Source of the DNA: Telmatactis stephensoni
Taxonomy: Eukaryota; Cnidaria; Anthozoa; Actiniaria; Isophelliidae
Assembly: GCA_029948255.1 (NCBI GenBank)
Contig: JALIZF010001380.1
Coordinates: 186,001-250,000, forward strand
DNA length: 64,000 nucleotides
Direction: 5' to 3'
Part shown: positions 46,509 to 57,648 of the stretch, piece after piece
Position numbering within the stretch: position 1 is the first letter of the stretch
Layout of the letters: each line of letters opens with the position of its first letter
The notes under the pieces: model-generated
Told to the model about the DNA's origin: nothing
Databases searched by the model: none
The model's input: only the letters and a program-made list of their open reading frames with translations
Program-made: the position numbers and the translations under genes

Positions 46509-47354
46509 TTAATCTTTCTTCAGCAAAAAGTCAATACTAAAGTTCTTTCCAAGTTTGGTATTTTGGGTCGAGCTGCTTGAGGTTGCAGCACTGTATTGCG
46601 TGTTAGAGATGATACCTTTGTGTTCGACGTCCACTCTCATATGATAACTTTCTTCTGCTTTCGCCAGCTCCAATTGTTCATGTAAAAGTCTCTGAGTCGA
46701 AGATGGATTCTCTTCTCTCTCTTTCAGACTATCTTCACGCTGTTGGCCAGCATTCGATGTAGTTCTGACCTCTTCATTTTTTTCTCGAGTTGCGTTTTCC
46801 TGTTTGGGAATGTCACTACTGTTGGTAATTGTGCTTTCGGAGTTGCCGTCTTCTTCCTTATCAACTTTCTTTAGCCTTCTTCGCCTCCAATACTTGCCAT
46901 CTTCAAACATCCCCTCATAAGAAGGATCTAATGTCCAGTAACATCCTTTCCCCGGATCGGCTTTATCACGGTGAACTTTCACGAAGCATCGATTGAGCGA
47001 TAAATTATGTCGAATGCTATTCTGCCATCCTCGACGATTTTGCCAGGTATAGTACGGGAAGTTTGAGGTTATAAATTGGTAGATTCCATGAAGTGTAATC
47101 TTCCTGTCTGGTGCCTGCTTTATGGCCATGGAAATCAGAGCAACGTAAGAGAATGGAGGTTTCTGAGGCGATAAGTAGTAGGATTTGTAGAAATATTGCC
47201 CTCCACTGCAATTAGGGTAAAGACTACAGCAGCCGGAGTGGTACACTGGCTGACGAACTGTATAAGGGTACTGCTCAGCCCTTGCGTAGCTTGGCCACGG
47301 ATACATAGCTGTATAGCGTGGCTGTAAAGCAGAACTTAACCACGACATGTTCAT
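46509..47354 (-). CDS. Intronless forkhead transcription factor, FoxL1-like by eye
   Basis: The open frame extends up to 47426 only through a TTG. The first ATG is at 47354 (281 aa), and a second at 47348, with A at -3, may be the real start. From 47354 the forkhead domain is about residues 64-160: [20 protein letters not shown], helix 3 [20 protein letters not shown], then [11 protein letters not shown] and [12 protein letters not shown]. Helix 3 is the DNA-recognition helix of all Fox proteins. The N-terminus is Tyr/Pro/Ser-rich; the tail is acidic and Ser/Thr-rich, ending [10 protein letters not shown]. That resembles the eh1 Groucho-binding motif (FSIxxLL) of several Fox classes, suggesting repression. 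Domain wording is nearest to FoxL1/FoxI/FoxC as I remember them; the class needs a tree. No introns. Confidence 0.5.
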   Translation of the reverse strand: MNMSWLSSALQPRYTAMYPWPSYARAEQYPYTVRQPVYHSGCCSLYPNCSGGQYFYKSYYLSPQKPPFSYVALISMAIKQAPDRKITLHGIYQFITSNFPYYTWQNRRGWQNSIRHNLSLNRCFVKVHRDKADPGKGCYWTLDPSYEGMFEDGKYWRRRRLKKVDKEEDGNSESTITNSSDIPKQENATREKNEEVRTTSNAGQQREDSLKEREENPSSTQRLLHEQLELAKAEESYHMRVDVEHKGIISNTQYSAATSSSSTQNTKLGKNFSIDFLLKKD

Positions 47355-50300
47355 AAACGACCTACAAACTATCGATAAGAGCAGTAATAAGGAATAGGTT
47401 ATGGGCGGGGCCAATTCGCCACCCAAGCAGAGGGTGTAATTACTTTGAAGAGTAGACTTTGTTTACTGTAAGCATCGAGTGATTAGGCCACACATCATTT
47501 GAGCACGTTAAGAAGCGAAATGTGATCTCGCGACGGGATAGTGTGTTTATAGACGATTTCTTATCGATAAGGACTGTCATCTCAAACTAATTATTTTTCA
47601 ATAAGTGACTCTAACTTTCCTGCCGTAGGCATATATTAGTGTAGCTATTATAACCCGTTAGCGCGAAATTGCAGAGGAGGGTTTTCTTCCTATTAGTAGA
47701 ATCAGAAAGCATTCAAATTAAACCTTTTGTAGATTTTTTTGCCTCGTAGTAGTAGGAAATTGGGCTTCCCGTGATACTTTCAATATATGTTGGTCTGCTG
47801 GACTTGATATCTCTATCTAACAGGCGTGTGTTCCTTATAATAACAAAGATCTTTCTCCTTTGACTTTTGTCTCGCTTTTTGTTGATTTTAGTTTGACAAC
47901 AATTACAAACTATAAAACGAAAACAAAGCACTTTATAGAAGGGTAAATTTAAGTTGTTTTTAACGTGTTGTTTTCTTTTAATGTTGACTTTAAAGTTACC
48001 ACAACTACAAACTATTAAATCAATCAAAATATAAAAAGGAAGCTAGCGAGGATACGCCGAGTTGTACGTATTATGACAATGTAATGAAACGTAAAAAGAA
48101 AGTTTGAGTGTATTCATTGTCGGAATAAGAGTAATAAGATCATGACACGAGAAAATAATAACTGAAATATAGTATGTTATGCTGGAATTGTAGCTACAAA
48201 AATTGCTCTGAGAGAAGGCAGTTTATGTCTTCAAAAGCTGCACGTATTCAATTAAATTTTCATGTCGCTTTTTATTGCTAAAAACTAAAATGGAATTTTG
48301 TCAATTGGTTGGAACAATTCAGAAATAGTGACTAGTTTTCCCAAAATACAGCCACGAATCTGTTTCAGTTGCCGTTTACAACGACAGATTGAAATGAAAG
48401 TGTAACAATGAGCTTTAGCTGTAATTGTAAAATACCCCAAAGAATGCTGTCACGACTGAAACAATTCAATAATGCTTACTTTGTCGTGTGATAAGGAAAC
48501 TCTCCTTCAAAAGACGCCAGAGTTTGTTTATCTTGTTTTCTATTGCAAGCTATAAGCTGCAAGCTTGATAAGGTGATTTTTTTACCAGTTTAAAATGTCA
48601 AAGTTCTGATGCGGCTTTCAATAACAAAAACACTCTAAGTAGCGGCTACAAAAAGGCTTTCTTGATATCTATCAAATGCAAACATGATATAAAAGCCTTT
48701 ATTTCGCGAAATATTTTGTGAATATTAGCTTTTTTAGGAGGCTGTTCGAGTAATATAGAGCACAAAATAAGAGAGACTTCTCTTTAGGTGAAGCCTTTTC
48801 ACTGAACAAATTTATGTGTAACATTTTTGCACTAAAAGCTGGCGTGGTGTAAGAAATAATGGCAACTGTTTTTGTGAAGCCCTTTCAAAATCCTGCAGCG
48901 TGTTGCCGCATCATTGTTACTCTAGAAAACGCAAACAAGTGTAAGATAACTTAAAGAACTTAAAACTTTGTCGATCGAAGGCGTATTTTTTGTTTGTCTT
49001 CCAGATTAAGACAGAATTAGTACTCTAACTAATAGAAATTAGTGTAGTTTGAATTGCTCATTTTAGTTCGCGAGGAACCAGTGGAACGGGAAGGACAGGG
49101 AAAAAAACACTGTATTGAAACTGATGGCGTACTTTTGTTTTTCAAAATCAGTTCCTTTTTCAGTTAAATTTACGGCTAGTAAATCTCCTTATTATAGTTT
49201 GTGACTTTCTTTTGGCGACTTGACTTCATAAAGGAATTCATTTCAAAGAAAACATGTTTTCAATCAACAAGAACACTAGCAGTTTCACCTGTACATGTAC
49301 GCCATATTTGTTAGTTTTTCGTCTTGTTCAATTTTCTCAACCCTTTATTCTTTAATCACAATTACCTACACGAACACAAAAGTACAAAAGTATAATCCCT
49401 TATCATCATATTTGTTCCAGTAATTTTACAACCAATAATGAACGGTGTACAGAAAGCGACCTTCCCTGCTGGGATTGGCTCGCCAATTACACTCGTTAGT
49501 AGGCATTATGACTTCAATGATATCACCGGAGAAGCTAAATCCATCTTAGACTGATTAAATCGCTGTTAGATAAGTCATGCCGTTAAAGATAGCTATTATT
49601 ACAAGCTAGGAAATTGAAAATCACTCGGAGTTTTGATTAACGAGAACACGAATCTGTTTATTTTATCAAAACGGATTGGCCGTTTTTGTCTTCATCTTTT
49701 CAAATAATCAACAGAACAAACCTGACTTTGTTTCTGTTGATGTTTTGTTAGCTTTTCTGTTGTAAAGCAAAACTTAAATTCATTGTTTTGTAGCTTTTCC
49801 CTCAAGGTCTGTTTGAAATGTTTACATCCAACTTTTTGGTTGTTTTCAATAAATAGCGCGGTGTAGTAATTTATTAGAGTAAAAAGGCTTCATAAACCGA
49901 TTCGTTGATAAAGAACTGTAAAGAAACATTGTACGCTATAAGAAATAGTACTGTTTTATTTTATAGCTGTCTATAAGAAAAACATCTGTTATAGAAAGAA
50001 AGAAAGCAAAAAAATTAAAAAAGAAAGGAAAAAAAGTAATAAAACCATCTACTGTAAATTAAAACAAAAAGGTTCCAGTCGTTAAATAAATTTGTCTTAA
50101 TGTTAACTTTAAATCCCCGAGGCCAAACCGTAAGAGAACTTATCTTAAGGCTATAAATTACACATATACTTTGATTGACTTTTTATTAAAGGAAAAAAGG
50201 ATCAGGCGCGACGCTCCGTTTGGCCAATTGTCGCCATTAGTTTGATCAGTTTCACTAACCAATCAGCAAGTTCAAGTAATAGGTGTTGTTTTCCGTTTGT

Positions 50301-50500
50301 ATGAACTTTCGTCGCTTTGTTTTCCCCGACGGTAATTGATATACAAACGGCAAGGTTAATTTAAAATTTGTACAATTATGCATTCAAAGGGTTGCTTTTG
50401 ATGGTCTTTTACTTCCCTTTACATTGCTTCAGTCTTTCTTCCTATTATCTCTCTCTAAATTCTAGCTTCTTTTACTTGTTTTCTTTACTTATTTTATTTC
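47355..50500. other. Upstream region of the Fox gene
   Basis: About 3 kb without repeats or ORFs that I recognise, unusual in this repeat-rich window. Candidate space for the Fox promoter and enhancers; I cannot point to specific elements. Confidence 0.5.
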
Positions 50501-50514
50501 TTTCATTGATTTAT

Positions 50515-50670
50515 TTTCCTTCCTTCCTTCCTTCCTTCCTTTCCTTCATTCTTTGTTTCTTTTTCCTTTGTTTGTTTGTTTGTTTGTTTGTTTGTTTGTT
50601 TGTTTCTCTCTTTATCTCTTTCTTTCTTTCTTTCTCTCTTTCTTTCATTCTACCTTTCTTTCTATTAATT
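50515..50670 (+). repeat. TTCC, TTTG and TTTC microsatellites
   Basis: CCTTCCTTCC, nine or so TTTG units and CTTTCTTTC in succession. Open frames here are translated repeat. Confidence 0.5.
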
Positions 50671-51214
50671 CGTTCTTAATTCATTATCCTTCCTCACACG
50701 TCAGCTTGCTTAACTACTGCCTTGTTCCTTTCTTGCACCATTCAGCCATTATTTTCCATTCTTTCCAATTTTGTTTCTCTTTCAACTGAACTTTTATCTC
50801 ACCTAACCGGATATTTCAGAAATTCTTTGTCTATAAATATTATTTTCACTTGAGGTAAATTAAAGAACACGACTTTAATAATGGTATGTGTTTCATAATT
50901 ACATACATGCTAAGTTCTCGTTTTAAAGATCTTTATTAATTGATTATTTTGTCTGTTTCGATGACTGCTTTAAATCAACTCACAGTTTCCTGTATCGTAC
51001 AGGTGCCGATATCACGTTGATTGGATATTTGTTTTCAGTTAGAGAAAATCGTGACTCCATAAAGTCGGCAAGGATATTTTTACAAAATAATTATACTGTT
51101 TATTCTAAACGGATCTGAGCTAAACATTTTTTTGCCTCTAGCTAGTTTCCGAGCTTAGTGTTTTTTGATTGACTGCTATTACTTCTATTCGCTTCTTTGT
51201 TATCATTTCTTTCT

Positions 51215-51445
51215 TTCTATATTCATTCATTCATGCATTCATCCATCCATCCATACATACATTCATTTATTCATTCATTCATTCATCCATCCATTCATTC
51301 ATTCATTCATTCATTCATTCATTCATTCATTCATTCATTCATTCATTCATTCATTCATTCATTCATTCATTCATTCATTCATTCATTCATTCTTTCAAAC
51401 ACTCATTCATTTATTCATTTGTTCCTTCGTTCCTTCATTTCGTTA
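51215..51445 (+). repeat. ATTC tetranucleotide microsatellite
   Basis: A long, nearly pure ATTC run (about 51285-51392) is flanked by impure units. It gives open frames of FIHS-type residues on three frames, none of them a real protein. It abuts duplication copy A. Confidence 0.5.
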
Positions 51446-53797
51446 CATAGAAACCATGAGTCGTAACATATAGCAGAAATATATATTTTGCAACTCTTTA
51501 AATTTGACATGATCAGCAAAATAGCCTTAATCTTTGAAAGCTTTGCCCTACAACCTAGTTCCCAGGCCCTTTTCCCTTTGCTTAGGGGTTGCTTTGCCCT
51601 AGTGCTTGATAGTCATCCATCACAACTGAACAACAAATCGAGAGAACTAAAAAGATTTTGTGAATTTTGTTTGTTACTATAGCAACTGCGTACGGAACAT
51701 TTGCGCCAGGAACTTGTTGTCAGGTACGTACCGGAGGATTGGGGAAGGGAGGGAGGGGGGGGGGGAATGCTGCAGTGTTGTTAAGATGCTTGTAGTCGCA
51801 AACATCAGACTCGTTTACAACTACGAGCCGCTCAAACCGTTTTGAAAAAAACCTAGAGTCATAAACGTTTCCCGGACGCGATCGGCAAAACAAAATTCCC
51901 AATACCCTTCAAGTTTGCACGTACACAATGTCTGTCAATCTAGCGCTGGCAGTTTCACACGTGAAGGAATACAGTGTTTTTAAAATACAGTGTTTTTATT
52001 AGTTAAAACTAATAAATGTGCACTTAAATGATACTGAACTAGTAATAGATTTACTTTTTCTGCATTATTATAATATTTGACATAAATACTTCTCGTCTTT
52101 AAATAATAACGTATGAGAATGAAAAATGTTTATGGCGAGCTCTGATTGGCTAAGAGAAACTGAACCTTGGTCAGCGGTCGACACTCTCGTAGAAAGGCTG
52201 TTTTTGCTTAAGAATTATTATAAAAATGTCTTCTGTTCCATCTAACTGAAGCCAGAAAATACAACGACGCTTGTAGGGGAGCTACTGCATTATTAATCGA
52301 GATTAGACTTTCAAGTCAGCTACATTTACATCCGATAACTACGGTTTTATTTTGATAGCGAACTCTTATTTCTGTACACGAAGGACTTTTTCCATTTTTC
52401 CTTTTACAGACGTCTGCTGTCACCACTTTTTTACAAGTCACTACCATTATTCCTTTGAGTCCAACAGATGCTTTATCGACACAGTTATGGTTCTGCACGC
52501 ATGCTTGGGCTGTGACGTGCTCCATTTGAAACAATAATATAGCAGACAGAAGTACAAATTGTAAAATCTGTAGGATAGAATAGAAAATGAGAAATAAGAA
52601 AATGCAGATAAGTGGGCAACAGGATAAGGCGGACACAGGATGGATAGATGGATGGATAGATAAAGAAATAAATAAATGAATGGGTGGATGGATGGATGGA
52701 TGAATTGAAGCTCCCGACAAATATGGATAAATTATTGGATTGATAGATAATTGAATAATGAATGAAAAACGAAGGAATTGACATGGGACCTTTGACAGTC
52801 ACGGAATAATGGATGGATAAATAAATGAGCAAATGAATAAGAATGATATTAAACGACTATATATGAATAATTGGAAATGAGCAAACAGATATGAATGAAT
52901 GAATAAATACTTGTAGTTCGCAATATTTGTAACGTAATATTTGTAACGCTCATGGATGAATGGGATGATGACGGACGGACGGATGAATGAATGAATGAAT
53001 GAAGTTTTTTTATTAAGATGCAGTCGCTAGACACTCACGGCCACTACATCCAATTTTACTTATTTCTCTACATACAATATGTATAATGTAACACTCGACT
53101 CGCATCTGATTTTAATGAGTAGGAAAATGCTTGAAAAACCCACGCAGCAGATAAAAAAAGATTAACTCAGCGAATAAAACTAATTGTCGTGTCAAAAATC
53201 ATCGGTCAAAAATCGATCGTCCAAATCAGTTCTTGTAATCAATTAAATTTCCGGTTTTACTTTCCGATTCGATCCAATGCGAATCATTGCAAATAGTTTC
53301 TGTAGCAAGTTAACTGACTTAACATTACTAAGAAAGATAGTGTGAGCATTGAGAAACAAACAAGGAAAGACTGACACTCATACAAAACAATCAAAGATAC
53401 AACTTACCAAGCATTTGGCCATAGTTTTCCTTAAGTGGTTTTCAAACATTTTCTGGATAATAATTTCTCACCGTTAGAATGTTGTCACCCGTATAGTAGC
53501 AACTCTTGTGCACTGTCTGCTGTCTGGTGATTGTCCGGTATTTATATACAATTAAGTTAAGGGTTTTAGTCAGCAAGATTTTTCAGGAAAAAATTCCCGT
53601 TATGTCCGATCGCGGAAAATAGAGCGAGCGTATTTGCTGAAGGAACTCAGCTTCGTCGGATGGTAATGGATATTTCGGGAGGTCTTTTCTTATTGCGTCG
53701 AGGAAATTACAACCCTGCAAAACAATCCAAAACTTAAATTGTACTGGAAATTCTGTAACTCATAGTAAGGGAATTATTTCTTAACGGAGTTTTATGA
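51446..53797. repeat. Segmental duplication, copy A
   Basis: From CATAGAAACCATGAGTCG to TTATTTCTTAACGGAGTTTT this block matches 57649-60253 in order, including both exons and the flanks of the peptide gene. Copy A has long GGAT/GAAT microsatellites in the gene's intron and lacks two inserts of copy B. Confidence 0.5.
52316..53422 (-). CDS. Secreted seven-cysteine peptide, copy A, 2 exons
   Basis: Exon 1 is 53422-53408 (15 nt: MAKCL, then GTAAGT). Exon 2 is 52567-52316, preceded by a TATCCTACAG acceptor; together they give 88 aa. Residues 1 to about 25 form a signal peptide (hydrophobic ILQFVLLSAILLF, cleavage plausible after TAQA or nearby). The mature part has the pattern C-x5-C-x15-C-x8-C-x9-C-x15-C-x-C, ending GCKCS, with Lys/Arg-rich loops. 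Seven cysteines is an odd number, which would leave one free for a dimer bond. The CxC end on a Val/Ile strand loosely recalls cystine-knot cytokines, but nothing else supports that. I recognise no family; a secreted defence, signalling or venom-type role cannot be separated. Its first intron contains GGAT/GAAT microsatellites. It sits on a segmental duplication with copy B. Confidence 0.5.
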
Positions 53798-53873
53798 CTC
53801 AAGCATGTTTCTTAACGGAATTTTATGACTCATAGCACACTAAATGTATTTTTTACATTTCAAGAGTAATTAA

Positions 53874-53963
53874 GGTAAAAGGTAAAGGTAAAGCACTATA
53901 TTTAACGTCGGAAGTTAATTCCTGATCAGCTAGAAGCAAAGCTAGAAGCTGGTTTCCCAGGAA
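53874..53963 (+). repeat. Second copy of the GGTAAAG...CGTCGG repeat
   Basis: GGTAAAGGTAAAGCACTATA, TTTAACGTCGGAAGTTAATTC and GAAGCTGGTTTCCCAGG align in order with 3911-3985, about 50 kb away. It lies just outside duplication copy A. Confidence 0.5.
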
Positions 53964-54459
53964 GAAATGTTTCGCTTTCAAACTTGGAAACATGGCAGAA
54001 TTTGTCGATGTTCTAAAATGTTCATTGACGTTTGGTCACGTGACCATCCACGTAATATAGAAAATGCCAAAAATTCAATGAAAAATTCACTTTGAAATAT
54101 GTTTCTTCAGTAGTGTGGAAAGCTGTTACCTAAACATTTCAAAACGTCATCCCTCTTTACCTTCAAAAAACATCTCAAAAAATTTCTAGCTGACTCGCAA
54201 AATTAAAAACAATTTGCAATCACCTATATCTATAATTTAAGTTGCTATTTCTGAAACTCGATACGTTCTAAATTATCACTGTACAATTTATCATGTATAT
54301 ATTGTTTCTATTTTTCTGCTCTTCACCATATATATATATATAAAATATTTGAGATATAACGCGCGCGCAGATTGGCTGGCTACCATGTTTATATCAGAGG
54401 ACAGGTACATGGCTCGCTCACAAGACGTCAAAAATATTTTATAAAAGCAATATAAAACG

Positions 54460-54620
54460 ATGGCTTATGTCTCTGTTCTCTGATATAAACACTTTGCAAG
54501 ATGTAGAGCACTCAAAAAGCAAGAGAAATACTCTGCTACGCCTCGTGTTCCTAAGCTTGCTTTTCTCTTGCTCTACATCTTCCATCGTGTTTATATCACA
54601 GTACAGAGACATGCACGCTC
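54460..54620. mobile_element. MITE with TGTCTCTG...GATATAAACAC arms
   Basis: ATGTCTCTGTTCTCTGATAT, then AAACACTTTGCAAGATGTAGAGC, is mirrored by GCTCTACATCTTCCATCGTG and TATCACAGTACAGAGACAT. Preceded by a LINE C-terminus-like scrap near 54113-54200. Confidence 0.5.
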
Positions 54621-54994
54621 CTTTTATTTTCCTTAAATATATATTTTACTTGCAGTAGCCGACTCGAAAGCTCTGGCTACTTTGGCTACTGCGCACTAAC
54701 TTTGTAAATCCTATATACTTTACCGTTTAATAACTAACTAGTTGTATATATATATATTATTGAATAATTGTGTAAAATTGTAAATATAAGGTTAAGGTTG
54801 CTTGGATTTGAGTTTATTACTGTTATCGTCAAAGTGAAACCTGCGACTCAGTGGAAACCCCGCTGGAAACGTGCATTCAGACAGACTTATATCATTCGAC
54901 CGATGCAAATTGCGATTCCTAAGAAAAAAGGCCTCGAATTTAAAGATCAAATCCATTTTCTTGCAAGTCGTCGCAGAATACGAACCACTGGAAA

Positions 54995-57626
54995 TCGAGC
55001 ATGATAGTACTGAGTTTGTTGTCCCCCAGGACTTCCTGTTGACTACCGAGGAGGTTTCAACAACGTTAAGTCGACTTAGCAGTAAAAAGTCCTTTGGTCC
55101 TGAGCTCGGCAATCCCCATTGTTGTCCTGAAGGAGATGTCTTCACACCTGGCATCACCCTTGGCGCACATCTTTAACTGTGCATTAATTGAGGGTCACAT
55201 CCCCGCTCAATGGAAACCTGCTGAAGTTTGTCCAATTTGTCCCAAGACATCTCGTGTTCAGCATATGGAGAATTTGTCTGCGCATGCGTGTATTTTTGGT
55301 TTAAAAATCTTTTGCATGTTGAATGTGGGAATTTTATTCTGACATGGAACATTTCATTGGCAATCTCATTCTTCGAAATTATGTTCAAGTACCGAAATGC
55401 TGATACGTAAGCAGTCTACCTACTGCTAGAGTGTTGTGGATAATTATTTTAATCGAAGACAATGCAGATGGAGAAATATCACGGTCAAACTCAGGCCAAA
55501 AGCGGAGAAGGGACCAGAACCTCGTACTTTCGAGTACAATTTTGGGCGCTAAGTTCAAAAATAAGGTAAAGCTGTTAGTAGAAGTCATTACTAACTTGTT
55601 AAAGTGTGGATTGAATGTGATAAGGACGTTATAGGCTTCCGCGATCGTCAAATAATTCGCCATGTTTACCTCAATAAAGCACTTTTTGGCTCGAAAATGT
55701 CGCATATTCAAACTCGAAATACAAGAACTTGTAGAGCGTGCACCAAAAAAATTATTAAAACATGAGCTTTTTCCATGTTTAATTTTTGTAACTCAAAGCT
55801 TTCTCGGACATAAAACGTGGTCCGCGGGTAAGATTGCAAGCAGTTTTGGAAGCGTGGTTTAAAGCACGTATTTACTCAAGTCAACATGCGAATTCCAGCG
55901 AGCGATTAATTCTTCAAGAATTGTATACAAAAAATGGCTTGATACGAAATGACCTCTATACCTTCTCTAATATTGAAGTGGGCAATTATTTCCTTGATAG
56001 ATGTAGCAGATGATAGAATATAATTGGTAAAATTTCTGGAATTTATCACTCTGGAATAAGGCCTGAAACCATGTTGTAAACACTGCTTGAAATAAGTGCC
56101 AGGGACCGCGTGTTTCTACTAACAAAGCTCAGTATTGCAAAGAGTGAACATAGAAAAAGGTAATCTTTCAATAATTTGTTTGGTGCACGCTCTACAAGTT
56201 CTTGTATTTCGAGTTTGAATATGCGACATTTTCGAGCCAAAAAGTGCTTTATTGAGGTAAACATGGCGAATTATTTGACGATCGCGGAAGCCTATAACGT
56301 CCTTATCACATTCAATCCACACTTTAACAAGTTAGTAATGACTTCTACTAACAGCTTTACCTTATTTTTGAACTTAGCGCCCAAAATTGTACTCGAAAGT
56401 ACGAGGTTCTGGTCCCTTCTCCGCTTTTGGCCTGAGTTTGACCGTGATATTTCTCCATCTGCATTGTCTTCGATTAAAATAATTATCCACAACACTCTAG
56501 CAGTAGGTAGACTGCTTACGTATCAGCATTTCGGTACTTGAACATAATTTCGAAGAATGAGATTGCCAATGAAATGTTCCATGTCAGAATAAAATTCCCA
56601 CATTCAACATGCAAAAGATTTTTAAACCAAAAATACACGCATGCGCAGACAAATTCTCTATATGCTCTCGTGTTCAAGATCTTGAGAAAGACCTACGCCC
56701 AATTTCACTTACCTGTCCTGTTGGGAAAATGTATGAGAGACACCTTAATTCTCTCCTCATCAAACAGATTAGAACATCGATATGGACGAACGTCACTTTG
56801 GCTCCGTCAAGGGCTCAGCAACAGCATGCGCACTGGTAGATCTGATGAACTTTTTACTTTCATCAACTGATGACCCAAATAATGCAGTAAGACTCTATTC
56901 CTTCTCATGGCGAATTCTCTTGCTCATCGTGAAAGTTGGCGTTATGGAAATATATGGACGACATTACTGTTGGTGAAACCTTTCGCGCTGACTTGTCGTG
57001 AGGTAAGTGAAAAGAGAATGCAGCTTAACCCTACCAAATGCAAGGAGATGCTAATATGCTTTAAGAGCAAACCACCTGGAATTGACAACATTGTTCTCGA
57101 TGATTCACCAATTGATAGAGTAAGCTCCTTTACGTCACTAGGTTTGCATGCTTCTTCCAACCTCAAGTGGAACGATCATATTGAGGCTGTAACAAAGAAA
57201 GCTGCTAATTAAGAGAATTTACTCAGTTGGATTCCTGAAAAGAGCAAGCGTGTCTGAACTTGACCTGGTAACCTTCTACACAACTTGTATCAGGTCAGTG
57301 CTTGAGTACGCATGCCCAGCATGGTTTTACAGTTCACCACAGTATTTGCTAGATCAACTCGAAGCCATCCAACGTCGAACCATGAGAGTCGACATATACC
57401 TAGCTGAATGCATGTAGTTACCGCGAAGCCTGTTCACAAGCAGCAATACCACCATTAAAAACGAGACTACAAGAACGCTGTGAGTCATTTTTCAAGTCCA
57501 TCCAGGACAAGATCTATGCACCACAAGATCTATGTCAAGAGGCATGGAGTTCAAGATCCCCAAAGAATAACTTTAGCATCCAAGCAGCCAATTCATGGAA
57601 CAGCAAAATAAGGGAACGCTGATTTA
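54995..57626 (+). pseudogene. Decayed CR1/jockey-like LINE, split by a later insertion
   Basis: Left part (about 54995-55249): TTEEVSTTLSRLSSKKSFGP, then HIFNCALIEGHIPAQWKPAEV. Right part (56677 onward): DLEKDLRPISLTCPVGKMYE, HFGSVKGSATACALVDL, then MQLNPTKCKEMLICF, SFTSLGLHASSNLKWNDHI, FYTTCIRSVLEYACPAWFY and a C-terminal block near 57430-57620. The pieces are in RT order but need several frameshifts. The element at 55261-56665 interrupts the RT. It lies exactly between the two peptide-gene duplicates. Confidence 0.5.
55261..56665. mobile_element. 1405-bp long-TIR transposon with 11-bp target duplication
   Basis: Two nearly identical arms of about 500 bp (55261-55762 and 56164-56665) are inverted around a 400-bp core without an ORF. 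Termini are GCATATRGAGAATTTGTCTG. The flanks are the same 11 bp, TCTCGTGTTCA (55250-55260 and 56666-56676), and removing the element plus one copy rejoins the LINE frame (TSRVQ-DLEKDLRP). Long TIRs with an about 9-11 bp duplication fit a non-autonomous Mutator-like element. No transposase is present. Confidence 0.5.
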
Positions 57627-57648
57627 TCATGACTTAAATTATTCGTAG

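Noticed and set aside
47355..47426. Extended N-terminus of the Fox gene with a Leu-rich stretch
   Set aside because: The frame opens at TTG rather than ATG; in a eukaryote the first ATG at 47354 or 47348 is preferable.
51215..51470. CRISPR-like or satellite array
   Set aside because: Simple tetranucleotide repeat with no spacers; eukaryotic context.
51165..51473. Three overlapping plus-strand ORFs of 89-102 aa rich in Phe-Ile-His-Ser
   Set aside because: They are translations of the ATTC microsatellite in three frames; no non-repeat coding evidence.
55385..56541. Identical 108-aa ORF on opposite strands (55385-55711 minus, 56176-56541 plus)
   Set aside because: It lies in the two inverted arms of the 1405-bp transposon; duplication of the frame follows from the arms, and no protein family is recognisable.
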